Of a stretch of DNA of 64,000 nucleotides, positions 40,911 through 50,902 are shown in pieces (position 1 is the stretch's first letter; each line of letters begins with the position of its first letter). Position numbers and translations under genes: made by a program. The notes below the pieces were generated by a model. The model worked only from the letters and a program-made list of their open reading frames with translations. It ran no database searches and was not told the DNA's origin. The DNA comes from Vreelandella nanhaiensis (GTDB taxonomy: Bacteria > Pseudomonadota > Gammaproteobacteria > Pseudomonadales > Halomonadaceae), in the NCBI RefSeq assembly GCF_003990185.1, contig NZ_RZHF01000014.1:229010-293009 (forward strand), read 5' to 3'.

Positions 40911-42698
40911 ATGAGCCAGAACTTTAAAAACAATAGCAACGGCAATGGTCGTCATGAATCGACATCTGAAGCCCCCACCTTGGGCATGTCCAATCGACTA
41001 ACCAACTATGGCGATGCGAAATTTTCGCTTTTTCTGCGCAAGGCCTTCATCAAGGGCATGGGTTATACGGATGATGCGCTCTCGCGTCCGGTCATTGGGA
41101 TCGCCAATACTTACAGTGGCTACAATGCCTGTCATGGCAATGTGCCTGGATTGGTTGAAAGCGTTAAGCGTGGCGTCATGCTCGCTGGCGGCTTACCGGT
41201 AGACTTTCCCACCATTACTCTTCATGAATCTTTTGCTAACCCCACCAGCATGTACCTGCGTAACCTGATGGCATTGGATACGGAGGAGATGATTCGTGCC
41301 CAGCCGATGGATGCCGTGGTACTGATCGGCGGTTGTGATAAGACTGTCCCCGCACAGTTAATGGCTGCCGCAAGTGCCGGTGTTCCGACAGTTCAAGTCG
41401 TCACCGGCCCCATGCTCGCTGGCTCACATCGCGGTACGCGCGTTGGTGCATGCACCGACTGCCGACGTTACTGGGCTTCCTACCGCGGTAAGGACATCGA
41501 CGAAGCGGAAATTAACGAAGTTAACGACAAGCTGGTTCCCACTGTGGGCACTTGTTCGGTAATGGGCACCGCCAGCACCATGGCCTGTCTCGCCGAAACA
41601 CTGGGCATAATGCTACCCAATAGCGCTACCGCGCCGGCTGTCTATGCTGATCGGCAACGCATCGCCGAACAGTCAGGCGCGCAGGCCGTTGCACTTGCCC
41701 ACTCTGGCGTTACGCCAGATCAAATTCTTACTCCTGAAGCTTTCGAAAATGCCCTGCGCGTACTGCTCTCCTTAGGCGGCTCCACTAATGCCTTGATTCA
41801 TCTGACCGCTATCGCAGGGCGCTTGGGCATCGACATTGATCTTGAGGCATTTGACCGAATGAGCCAGGAAACCCCTGTACTGATGGATCTCAAGCCATCA
41901 GGAGAAGGGTACATGGAAGATTTGCATCGGGCAGGCGGCCTGCCCACCTTGCTACGTGAGTTAAAACCCTTGTTACACTTGAACGCCATGACCATCAATG
42001 GTCATACCCTGGGTGAAAACATCGATGCCGCCGTCCATCTCATCGACCAAAAGGTCGTGCGTTCAATGAACAGCCCGGTCTATGCTCAGGGTGGCATAGC
42101 CGTATTGCGTGGCAACTTGGCACCGTCCGGCGCCATTATCAAGCAGTCGGCCGCTTCTTCCGAACTTATGACACACCGAGGTCGCGCTGTGGTGTTCACG
42201 GGGCTAGAGGACTTGGCTAACCGTATCGATGATCCGGATCTGGATGTACAAGCTGACGACGTGCTAGTACTGCAGAATATTGGACCTAAGGGCGCACCGG
42301 GTATGCCCGAAGCTGGATACATCCCTATTCCCAAAAAGCTCGCCGCTCAAGGTATCAAAGATATGGTTCGCATATCCGATGGACGCATGAGTGGCACCGC
42401 GGCAGGCACTATCGTGCTTCACGTCTCTCCTGAATCCGCTGAGGGCGGCCCGCTTGGGCTGGTCCGCGATGGTGATTTCATATCGCTGGATGTTGCTAAT
42501 AATCAGTTGAACCTAGAAGTGGACGAGGCTGAGCTAGATGCTCGGCGGCAAGCCTTTAAGGGAGAGGAGGACGCGGAACCGCTATTGGGTTATCGGCGCC
42601 TGTTTATGGAGCAAATTCTTCAAGCAGAGGAGGGCTGCGATTTTCGCGCCTGTCGACCTGAGCCTACATGCCGGATACCGAGACAGCATGAAGCTTGA
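40911..42698 (+). CDS. IlvD/Edd-family sugar-acid dehydratase
   Basis: This 595-residue iron-sulfur dehydratase has the cluster cysteines in IGGCDKTVPAQ and GTCSVMGTASTMACLAE, and the ACTDCRR segment. It resembles arabonate/xylonate/galactonate dehydratases more than branched-chain IlvD, since FANPTSMYLRN and the C-terminal ISDGRMSGTAAGTIVLH are of that branch. It would make a 2-keto-3-deoxy acid for the DapA-like lyase. Start ATG 40911 with GAGGAAACCGCA upstream. The last residues (RACRPEPTCRIPRQHEA) look poorly conserved. Confidence 0.9.
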   Translation: MSQNFKNNSNGNGRHESTSEAPTLGMSNRLTNYGDAKFSLFLRKAFIKGMGYTDDALSRPVIGIANTYSGYNACHGNVPGLVESVKRGVMLAGGLPVDFPTITLHESFANPTSMYLRNLMALDTEEMIRAQPMDAVVLIGGCDKTVPAQLMAAASAGVPTVQVVTGPMLAGSHRGTRVGACTDCRRYWASYRGKDIDEAEINEVNDKLVPTVGTCSVMGTASTMACLAETLGIMLPNSATAPAVYADRQRIAEQSGAQAVALAHSGVTPDQILTPEAFENALRVLLSLGGSTNALIHLTAIAGRLGIDIDLEAFDRMSQETPVLMDLKPSGEGYMEDLHRAGGLPTLLRELKPLLHLNAMTINGHTLGENIDAAVHLIDQKVVRSMNSPVYAQGGIAVLRGNLAPSGAIIKQSAASSELMTHRGRAVVFTGLEDLANRIDDPDLDVQADDVLVLQNIGPKGAPGMPEAGYIPIPKKLAAQGIKDMVRISDGRMSGTAAGTIVLHVSPESAEGGPLGLVRDGDFISLDVANNQLNLEVDEAELDARRQAFKGEEDAEPLLGYRRLFMEQILQAEEGCDFRACRPEPTCRIPRQHEA

Positions 42699-42760
42699 AA
42701 GCGAGTTTGATACACTTATTATCCCTATGCGCTGCAATGAATGCTGCTGAGAAAGCGATC

Positions 42761-43462
42761 ATGAACCGAACCGCCCAGCCGCTCTCTACGAGCGGCACCG
42801 AGACTCTAACCTCTAGTTCCACATACGGTGTCGATGACATTGTGGCCGCTATAGAAGAGGACATCGTTCTCGGTCGTCTGCACCCGCGTGAGCGGCTGGT
42901 CGAAGAGACCATGATGGAGCGCTTCGATTGCAAGCGACACGTTGTTCGCCAGGCTCTCTTCCAACTTGATAGCATCGGTTTAACTGAGCGCATCAAAAAC
43001 AGAGGTGCTTTCGTCAGGAGCTATCCGCCGGAAGAGGTCGAGGATATTTACGCTATGCGTGAGATTCTCGAATTAGCGGCAGTGAGCAGGCTAACGCTGC
43101 CGGCTCCACAGGAATGGCTTACTGAGCTTGAAGAAGTTCATCAGCGTCACAGCGAAGCCGTGAACGCTCATGACCTGAGGCAAGTATTTCATATGAATAT
43201 TGCTTTTCACCGCACCTTATTTAGGGCCTGCGGAAATGAGTATCTGTACGCTACTATTAATGACCTCGCTCAGAAGGCGCATGGTATCCGCTTCATCGCG
43301 ATTACGGATCGCGATGCTCTAGCTCAAGCCAGGAATGAACACCAGTTGATGATTGAAGCCATTCGCGACGAAGACCGCGAACGCCTGACTGACCTATGTC
43401 GTCAGCATTTGCTACCTTCCAAAAACCGTTACTTGGAACTTTATGCTGGAACTAAGGAATAA
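42761..43462 (+). CDS. GntR-family regulator with FCD ligand domain
   Basis: The N-terminal winged helix (AIEEDIVLGRLHPRERLVEETMMERF, then RHVVRQALFQLDSIGL) and the C-terminal FCD helical domain (FHMNIAFHRTLFRACGNEYL) are typical of FadR-type GntR regulators, which usually sense organic acids through a metal-bound histidine site. It probably controls the divergent tct and dehydratase operons. The start is uncertain: ATG 42761 is used here, with ATG 42737 an alternative. Confidence 0.9.
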   Translation: MNRTAQPLSTSGTETLTSSSTYGVDDIVAAIEEDIVLGRLHPRERLVEETMMERFDCKRHVVRQALFQLDSIGLTERIKNRGAFVRSYPPEEVEDIYAMREILELAAVSRLTLPAPQEWLTELEEVHQRHSEAVNAHDLRQVFHMNIAFHRTLFRACGNEYLYATINDLAQKAHGIRFIAITDRDALAQARNEHQLMIEAIRDEDRERLTDLCRQHLLPSKNRYLELYAGTKE

Positions 43463-43800
43463 TAGCTACATATTTAGCAAGCCCTATAACCTTTTGGGTC
43501 ACTAGACAGGTTGTGAGTGCGGTTAGAATTAAGGAAAGGCGCTTAAACTGGTAGCATCTGGGTGGCGTCGCAAGATTCGATACGGCTGGCTTCACTCCAT
43601 TTCTGATTTTTAGCTTCTCGCTGCCAGCTATATTGGTCTTGCTATAGCTCGTGTGAATATTTGCGTTGCAAATATAAAACATTTGTTAAAGCAGTTTCCT
43701 GTTATCGATGTATGCTGAGCAAAAACCGACTGCTAGAGTTTGAGCCCTCAAACTATTGGCAAAGTAAACCGTCCTAGGTCTCTACTAAACCTAAGGTAAT
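43463..43800. other. intergenic region, no gene seen
   Basis: These 338 bases contain an 8-bp palindrome AGTTTGAGCCCTCAAACT at 43737-43754, half of which recurs at 45875. No toxin gene (vapC) is present here although an antitoxin gene lies just upstream of it in transcription order. Confidence 0.45.
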
Positions 43801-44010
43801 TCAAGGCTTATCCTTTCTTGAGGCATCCCGACAGCGGGATATGTCTGGCATGTCAGGAGCCGTGCCGCCCATGACAGCGAGACGCCGAGCTGCCTGTACT
43901 CGCAGATAGGTCTTTAATGCTTCCTCAAATAGTTTTGAGGGTTCATCTAGCTCAGCAATTCTTAACGCTTCGGCATACAAGACATCATCAATAGTGATAG
44001 TAATTTTCAT
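43801..44010 (-). CDS. vapB: VapB-family antitoxin, solitary
   Basis: This 69-residue protein has the MKITITIDDVLYAEALRIA ribbon-helix-helix start and ARRLAVMGGTAPDM tail of the VapB antitoxin family. Normally it pairs with a PIN-domain RNase VapC encoded just downstream. No such gene follows within 338 bp. The ATG at 44010 is preferred over a TTG two codons earlier. It may be an orphan left after loss of the toxin gene. Confidence 0.8.
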   Translation of the reverse strand: MKITITIDDVLYAEALRIAELDEPSKLFEEALKTYLRVQAARRLAVMGGTAPDMPDISRCRDASRKDKP

Positions 44011-44095
44011 CTTCAATATATAAAAAAATAGTTATAACTTGTTCGATACGTGCCTCTGCTGAGCCACCTCATTATCCATATATCAAGCCTAGTTA

Positions 44096-44545
44096 CTAAT
44101 TTTTACTAACTTGATAAGTGTCACGTTCTTCAGAAAATAGAATTTGCGGCTCTGTTTGATCGTTAGACTCTGAAATAGCCCCTGTTTCATAAAGCAAACT
44201 GTCATCCAAGAGGTACATATATTTCACAGATGTAAGATTTTTGCTATCGGCGATAGCAATCAGTTCATTTAATCGATGCATATTCCAGCAATCAGTGCCG
44301 TTAATGTGGGGTGGCGTCATCACCATTACGTGCTCAATCCAGAAAAAATCGTTGTCTTCTTCCATAAGTGCCATAAGATCTGCAATTTTTGTAAGCAGAA
44401 AATATCGCCGACCTGGGCCTTCAGCACGCGTATGGGCGGTACATACGTAGTACCAAAGATCATCTGTAGAAAGTTCGACATGGCTCCAAAACTGCTCCTG
44501 ACTGAATGGACGCCCAAAAAGCTGCTCAGCCTTACTATGAGTCAT
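44096..44545 (-). CDS. hypothetical protein, 149 residues
   Basis: Soluble, aromatic-rich and acidic protein read from ATG 44545 (MTHSKAEQLF). It has no membrane segment or recognised motif; features include FWIEHVMVMTPPHINGTDCW and a charged C-terminus. It is divergent from the XRE regulator 91 bp away, so the two may form a regulated pair. I do not recognise a family. Confidence 0.6.
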   Translation of the reverse strand: MTHSKAEQLFGRPFSQEQFWSHVELSTDDLWYYVCTAHTRAEGPGRRYFLLTKIADLMALMEEDNDFFWIEHVMVMTPPHINGTDCWNMHRLNELIAIADSKNLTSVKYMYLLDDSLLYETGAISESNDQTEPQILFSEERDTYQVSKN

Positions 44546-44636
44546 GAACATAGTTTAACCTCAAAAATGAACACTATAGTTTGTAGTGCTATAGCATGCA
44601 ATCCTGTGTCATGCGCCTTTGACTTAAGGAGGCGTC

Positions 44637-44918
44637 ATGGAGCTGCATATGGCATTCGCGAAAGCTCTCAGGCATCAGAGAAGAGAAAAAAAATTATCTC
44701 AGGAAGCATTTTCAAGCGTGAGTAGCAGAACGTATCTAAGCGAGTTGGAGCGAGGGCTTAAAAATCCGACGCTCGAAAAGATCCAAGAGCTAGCTACGAC
44801 AATGGGTATCCACCCTTTAACCTTGCTAACAGAGTGCTATTCGCTCAAAGATAATTTAGATATTGAGGAAATTTTCGAGAGGATTACTCAAGAGCTGGCG
44901 AGCATGCAAAATCGTTAG
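44637..44918 (+). CDS. XRE-family helix-turn-helix regulator
   Basis: This 93-residue protein is a single lambda-repressor-like domain: FAKALRHQRREKKLSQEAF, then SRTYLSELERGLKNPTLEKI. A short C-terminal helix follows. A perfect AAGGAGGCGTC ribosome site precedes ATG 44637. It is divergent from the 149-residue hypothetical gene and probably represses it and itself. Confidence 0.85.
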   Translation: MELHMAFAKALRHQRREKKLSQEAFSSVSSRTYLSELERGLKNPTLEKIQELATTMGIHPLTLLTECYSLKDNLDIEEIFERITQELASMQNR

Positions 44919-44996
44919 TGGGGGAGGTTGGGTGAACGATGGGAATCCAATGGCAGACTAAAAGGTCGATTGGCTGGTTTGCTACTTCCAAAATCC

Positions 44997-45866
<870 letters not shown>

Positions 45867-46047
45867 CCAAAGTATGAGCCCTCAAACTTTTTTCCAAGTG
45901 GTATTCTTTGCTGGTGAATATTTGGGCTTTATTAGTAGTTTTTTGAGCGGATCTTAGTGAGTTTAGATGATTGTTATAATTTTTATAGTCAGTAGGATGT
46001 TGTATGCTAATTAATTTTATATAATTATCTCGGAGAGGTGGGTGAGT

Positions 46048-46164
46048 ATGAGCGAATTGTCACGGTTTTTAATTGGCGTCTCACCCATTTTGATCATTAT
46101 GTTCGGGACGCTAATTGCAGCGGAGTATGTTCTTCGGTGTCGAAAAAATGAAAAAAATAACTGA
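46048..46164 (+). CDS. 38-residue small membrane protein
   Basis: A short frame starts at ATG 46048 with CGGAGAGGTGGGTGAGT upstream and reads MSELSRFLIGVSPILIIMF, continuing with a hydrophobic helix and a positively charged tail (RCRKNEKNN). The helix with a basic cytoplasmic end is typical of single-pass small membrane proteins. Its function is unknown. It stands alone in an AT-rich stretch. Confidence 0.5.
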   Translation: MSELSRFLIGVSPILIIMFGTLIAAEYVLRCRKNEKNN

Positions 46165-46496
46165 TGTAATGTGTTTAGGTAATAGCAATACAGCCAAGAT
46201 TAGATAAATTGATTTATTATGAATAAAGAAGCTTAAATCTTCCTATTCACTGGTGTAGGTTAATTTTAGGCTTGGGCTTCGATAAAGCCTGCAGTCTGAC
46301 TCAGACAGTGAATTAATGAGTATTTTGAGCTAAATATTATTTTAATAATTATTTGCACGAAGTGCTTGATTGAATATGCTTTTCAGAGCAGGTTAAAGCG
46401 CTAAGTGCCTTATCGCACAGGGAGAGGTTGCTGTGATTGTGTCGCTAAGAACGTCCGAAAAACATCCCGTAACAGAAAGCGGAGTGTAGCAACCCA
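46165..46496. other. AT-rich intergenic region, nothing recognised
   Basis: No frame or structured element supported in these 332 bases, apart from a GGAG sequence at 46481 that may serve the exonuclease start. Confidence 0.35.
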
Positions 46497-47015
46497 GTGG
46501 ATATTTTAGCCACAAGTGATTTTCCTCTGATAACTTTCATTGATATTGAGGCGTCTGGGCTTGATCAGCCTGATAGCTATCCAATAGAAGTTGGCTGGGC
46601 TGATACGCTAGGTAATAGCGATGGGTTTCTCATTTGTCCCCTTGAAGATTGGACGCATTGGAGTCCAACTGCAGAGTCAATACACGGTATCAAGCGAAAG
46701 GAGCTATTCGAAAAGGGTTTACCCGTCGATGAAGCGGCCGAGCGGCTCAACGATATGCTTGGGTGTGAAGTCGTCTTTTGTGATGGGCTGGATTCAGATC
46801 AATTCTGGCTAAATAGGCTCTACGAGGCGGCAAGCGTCGCGCCTTCGTTCGAATTGGCTGATTTCCATCAAGTGCACAAATTGCTCAGCAAGCAGCACAT
46901 GTTGTCGCTCCAACACGCTCTAAAAAGCCAACCGATACCGCATCGGGCGCAGGCTGATGCTGAGCGTTACGCTAACGCCGTCCTCGCTAGCTACCCAAAA
47001 GAAGACCCTCGCTAA
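46497..47015 (+). CDS. DnaQ-like 3'-5' exonuclease family protein
   Basis: This 172-residue DEDD-type nuclease fold has the first motif FIDIEASGL (Asp-x-Glu) near residue 16 and a C-terminal HRAQADAERYANAV with the His-x4-Asp of the DEDDh class. The middle aspartate is likely in the VVFCDGLDSD segment. It probably degrades DNA or RNA from 3' ends; the substrate is unknown. GTG start with a GGAG sequence 12 bp upstream; the spacing is slightly long. Confidence 0.75.
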   Translation: MDILATSDFPLITFIDIEASGLDQPDSYPIEVGWADTLGNSDGFLICPLEDWTHWSPTAESIHGIKRKELFEKGLPVDEAAERLNDMLGCEVVFCDGLDSDQFWLNRLYEAASVAPSFELADFHQVHKLLSKQHMLSLQHALKSQPIPHRAQADAERYANAVLASYPKEDPR

Positions 47016-47209
47016 TATAAGAGCGGTGGCTTGTGTTCAACCCCAGCCTCGTTGATGCAGTTTTGAGCTAGCCGCTATGTCACTCACCACATCGTTAATG
47101 TGGGCGATTGAATAAAAGCAAATGCGAAATAAAAGCCCAATTTGCTAAGGGACCGCCATGTACTGTTAATATTTCTCTGATGACATAGCGATTTTTTGTA
47201 AACCTGTAT

Positions 47210-47635
47210 TCAAGCAGCAAATCCATGACGAAGTCGCTCAAGTAGCGTCACCACGCAGTTGTAACCTGGCGTGGTGGCACTAGCCTGCAAAGCATTTTGC
47301 CCGCCGAACGCTTTTCGCGGCTTATGTAGCCAAGTATCTGTTTTTTGTTTGTTACCAAAAATTGATGTCGCAAAGAGTGTCGCCAGAATAGCCCGATAAA
47401 GTTTGTCACCCTCGCAGGGGTTGAGGGGTTTTCCCTGATTCAATCTATGTTTGAGAGCCTTTTTACTGATGATGCTAAGCTCTACAGCATTCACGCCATA
47501 GGCATCGACTCTGTCGATAGCAGACAGAGGGATACCCCGACGGATCAGTAAATCTAAGCTGATGTTGTCACTCGCACCGAGAAGCGCAGCTGCTTTTTTC
47601 TCAAGATCACGTCTACAGTCGGTTGCCGATACCAT
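47210..47635 (-). CDS. Xre/MbcA/ParS-type antitoxin, solitary
   Basis: The 141-residue protein starts at ATG 47635, with AAGGAAATTCCC upstream. Its C-terminus (ATLFATSIFGNKQKTDTWLHKPRKAFGGQNALQ) is the toxin-binding domain of the Xre/MbcA/ParS family, including the W-hxxP-x-x-A-x-GG pattern. These antitoxins pair with RES-domain toxins encoded downstream. No RES gene is present in the 194 bp to the exonuclease gene, so it seems an orphan, possibly left from the same decay that cut the neighbouring brxL. Confidence 0.8.
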   Translation of the reverse strand: MVSATDCRRDLEKKAAALLGASDNISLDLLIRRGIPLSAIDRVDAYGVNAVELSIISKKALKHRLNQGKPLNPCEGDKLYRAILATLFATSIFGNKQKTDTWLHKPRKAFGGQNALQASATTPGYNCVVTLLERLRHGFAA

Positions 47636-47861
47636 GGGAATTTCCTTATTAATGTGATAACAGAAAAGATAGCAGACCCAGCTTGGTATGGGCTGAGATA
47701 GAGCAGCAACAATGGCGTTTGGGTTGGCTATTGGCGAGCAAGCGGTGAATGAGTTACTGGCAGGATAACCTTTTAAGAACGCATCATAATAGCGTTGCTG
47801 AGCGATATGCGCTTGGGCAGTAAGCCTAAAACCCATTCGAAGCCTTGTAGAGTGCCGGTAG

Positions 47862-48012
47862 GTTGCCTTCGACATCATTGGCACACGCGGTAACCTTTTT
47901 AGGTTCACGCCATGATGTACCTACCATCCCTGGTGAGCTCTTCACCAAGTTCCAGACCAGTTTTTATGTCGAACCGATCGACGCAGTGGTCAAAGTGCTG
48001 GGAGTGGATTAA
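47862..48012 (+). pseudogene. brxL: C-terminal remnant of a BREX Lon-like protease BrxL
   Basis: Plus-strand frames give VAFD followed, after a frame change near 47900, by HDVPTIPGELFTKFQTSFY and EPIDAVVKVLGVD then stop (48010-48012). This matches my memory of the BrxL C-terminal end in BREX phage-defence systems. Nothing of the rest of brxL or other BREX genes remains in the window. The fragment lies between the orphan antitoxin and IS1182, so the gene was truncated. Confidence 0.55.
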
Positions 48013-48120
48013 GGTTGATGATTCTAATGATAAATTAGGTACATGAGTTCGCACGCATTGCGGGAGACACATAGACGGCAAAATCCACCCCCCTGATGAT
48101 GTAAAGCAAGCGTCAACCCT

Positions 48121-48258
48121 ATGCAGCGGCTCATGGTCTCTGGCGGCAAATATGAGTTGCCACTTGAACCAGCCGGTGCTGACGACTGGGATACCATGCT
48201 GCTGGAAGAACCTACTCCGGACACCCATAGAGATAATGACCAAGCAAAGCCTACCTAG
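48121..48258 (+). CDS. short open frame, 45 residues, uncertain
   Basis: ATG 48121 gives MQRLMVSGGKYELPLEPAG and an acidic continuation (DDWDTMLLEEPTPDTH). The composition is protein-like, but there is no ribosome site at the start. It may be the C-terminal fragment of a lost gene. Confidence 0.25.
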   Translation: MQRLMVSGGKYELPLEPAGADDWDTMLLEEPTPDTHRDNDQAKPT

Positions 48259-48318
48259 AAGCACATTGCTCATACCATCTAAGCGTGCGAAAACAATTGT
48301 CTGGTGAGGGATATAAGG

Positions 48319-48648
48319 ATGAAGATTACTAAAAAAGTGAAAGTCGATACGGTCACGGATGTGATATGCGATGTATGCTTAACTTCAACCTGCGTAGCAG
48401 GTGAAGGGCTTGAGTTCGCTACACTTCAAGCGAACTGGGGGTACGGCGCTCAACACGATGGCGAACGCTATGAAGTGCACCTGTGCGGAAGCTGCTTTTT
48501 CGGCACGTTGGCTTACTTCAAACAAGAGAGGCGAGTGCAAAACTTATTCAGTGAGGATGGTTGTGCTGATGCATTGAATGCTAACGACCGCTTGGGGCTA
48601 GTGGCCAGAGACGATTATTTTCGTGATAAAAATGGCAATGCGCGATAG
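48319..48648 (+). CDS. hypothetical protein with two CxxC pairs (zinc-ribbon like)
   Basis: The 109-residue protein starts MKITKKVKVDTVTDVICDVC at ATG 48319, with GAGGGATATAAGG upstream. The cysteine pairs CDVC and CGSC with spacing of about 40 residues suggest a metal-binding ribbon. The segment LQANWGYGAQHDGERYEVHLC is highly conserved-looking. I recall similar unnamed proteins in gammaproteobacterial accessory regions but no function. Confidence 0.65.
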   Translation: MKITKKVKVDTVTDVICDVCLTSTCVAGEGLEFATLQANWGYGAQHDGERYEVHLCGSCFFGTLAYFKQERRVQNLFSEDGCADALNANDRLGLVARDDYFRDKNGNAR

Positions 48649-48705
48649 GTACTCGCTTCATGACCAAAGGCGTGGAGTAGGTTTCTTAGGGCAGCTCACG
48701 ACCGA

Positions 48706-50380
48706 GGCTGTGTGAAAACGAAGTGGCCGCTATACTTTGCCAAGGTCCCCAGAGGAAATGGTGATGAAGCGATTCGTGGGAGGCGAGGCCCGAGATCAAA
48801 GCACGCTCTTTCCTACGCTTTTGGACGACTTCATCGCCGAAGATAACCCCGTTCGTGCCATTGAGGCATTTGTTGAGGGGCTTGACCTTAAAGATATGGG
48901 CTTCAAAGGTGTTGATCCGCACGCTACCGGGAGACCGGCTTATCATCCGGCTGTTCTTCTGAAGCTCTACATCTATGGTTATCTCAATCGTATTCAGTCA
49001 AGCCGCCGGTTAGAGCGCGAGACCCAGCGTAATGTCGAGCTAATGTGGCTGACTGAGCGTTTAACACCCGATTTCAAGACGATTGCCGATTTCCGAAAGA
49101 ATAATGGCGAGGCCATTCGCCGTGTCTGTCGAGAGTTCATCGTGCTTTGTCGACGCTTAAACCTGTTCTCAAAAGCTATTGTGGCGATCGATGGCAGCAA
49201 GTTTAAAGCCGTCAATAACCGTAATCGTAATTTCACGGCGACCAAGATGAAGCGTCGCCTTGAGCAAATTGAAGAAAGCTTTGAGCGGTACTTGGGCCAA
49301 CTTGACGCGGCTGATCGCGAAGAGCCTGCATTGGCAGAGGCAAAGACCGCTCACCTAAAGGATAAAATCAGGAAGCTGAGAGAAAAGACGTCAAGATTAC
49401 AAGCGGTTGAAGAGAAGCGCTTACAGTCACCCGACCAACAGGTCTCCTTAACGGATCCGGACGCCAGAGCTATGGCCACGAGTGGCAGAGGTACCGGAAC
49501 GGTGGGATACAACGTGCAAACAGCGGTCGATAGCCAGCACCATCTGATTGTCGCTCATGAAATTACCAACGTCGGCCATGACCGAGGCCAGCTGTTCAAA
49601 ATGGCTAAGCACGCTCGGGAAGCCACCGGTAATAAAAAGCTTAAGGTTGTGGCTGATAGAGGCTACTTCAAAGGCGAAGAGATCCTGGCCTGTCACAAGG
49701 AAGGTATTACGACTTATCTCCCTAAGCCACTGACATCGCCAAGTCAGGCAAAGGGGCTTTTCCCCAGGTCGGCATTTCGTTATCTACCCGAGCGCAATGA
49801 ATATTCTTGCCCAGCAGGGCAACGGCTTACTTGGCGGTTTGAATCTGAAGAGAAAGGACAAAAGCTGCATGCTTATTAGAGTTCGTCATGTGCAAGTTGC
49901 TCCATAAGGGAGAAATGCACGACGGGAAAGCAGAGGCGGATAAAGCGTTGGGAACACGAAGATGTACTTGAAGCCGCGCAATCCCGACTGGATTGGAACC
50001 CTGCAATGATGCGGTTAAGGCGCCAAACGGTGGAGCATCCATTTGGCACGTTGAAAGCTTGGATGGGGGCGACACATTTCATGACCAAACGACTTGAAAA
50101 TGTGAGTACGGAAATGAGCCTTCATGTGTTGGCCTACAACTTGAAGCGAGTCATAACGATCTTGGGTGTGGATGGTTTAATAAGGGCTGCAAGGGCGTAA
50201 CGGGCCCTTTTTCCTGCATTTTAAGAAGCCTTAAAAGCCAAGTAGGCACATTATACTGGCTTCATAACGCAAGGAGGTTTCTTCAGAATCAATTATTGAA
50301 ACAGCGGATCAGTAGGGCCCCACTGCGATAAAGGAGGGGGATGTCGTGGGTCAGGGCATATTTCCTGTTTTCACACGGCC
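48706..50380. mobile_element. IS1182-family insertion sequence
   Basis: Imperfect terminal inverted repeats GGCTGTGTGAAAAC (48706-48719) and GTTTTCACACGGCC (50367-50380) bound a 1675-bp unit that holds a single transposase gene of the IS1182 type. The size is typical. No target-site duplication is evident, so the exact outer ends could differ by a few bases. Confidence 0.8.
48764..50200 (+). pseudogene. IS1182-family transposase interrupted by one in-frame TAG
   Basis: Reading from ATG 48764 (MKRFVGGEARDQSTLFP) the protein has the DDE-type segments AIVAIDGSKFKAVNN and VVADRGYFKGEEIL and the linker with charged helices. The frame meets a TAG at 49877-49879 after KLHAY, then continues in the same frame with SSSCASCSIREKCTTGKQ and VEHPFGTLKAWMG to a stop at 50200. 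The cysteine cluster and the WMGATHF block after the stop are conserved, so this is a nonsense mutation (or a suppressed stop), not a frameshift. Full length would be about 478 residues. Confidence 0.88.
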
Positions 50381-50902
50381 AGGACCCAAAGCGGGAATCA
50401 TGCTGGCTCGATCATCCAACCTAAGCATTTCAAACCCAATAGCTATCAGCGAAATATTTTAGATGCTGGTGGCGAATCAGAGCTACTTGATTAGCTCTAT
50501 CAAATTGTTCCCGAGAGGAATAGAAAGGAAAATTTTCAAATGTGAGTTAGTTGTAGAATTTCAGATAGCTGAAAAAAGCGATTGGTTTAGCAAAAAGTGA
50601 ATCGTTTATATTCCTAAAGCACAAAGAGAATTATCAGAACGACGGGCTAGACTACAAAGACAAGTAATACTCGAAAACGGTTGTAAATACTTTTACCAGG
50701 CCAGCGGTGATGATTCACAGTGTTAATTAAACCTGCTTAAAGGCCGTACTGAGTGGCTTAGTAGGTTCGTTTTTTTCGGGGTTTGAGGGGCTGAGAAGGC
50801 CAAACAGGGCGAAAATTTTATCGTTGCAGCTTCGATTCTATTCCATAACCGCGCGTGCTGAGTGGCGTTGGGCTTTCAGGTGCTGACTATAAGGAAAATT
50901 GC
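50381..50902. other. decayed accessory DNA without an intact gene
   Basis: A stretch at 50405-50530 (+) reads GSIIQPKHFKPNSYQRNILD and onward in protein-like fashion before stops, suggesting a broken gene of unknown type. No full frame is supported. Confidence 0.35.

Noticed and set aside
47258..47265. GTTGTAAC, the core of the E. coli Ter site
   Set aside because: Only eight bases match, the flanks do not fit the consensus, it lies inside the antitoxin gene, and such a match is expected about twice by chance in this window.
47905..48273. 122-codon minus-strand frame
   Set aside because: Antisense to the brxL remnant and the small frame at 48121; no domain or ribosome site.
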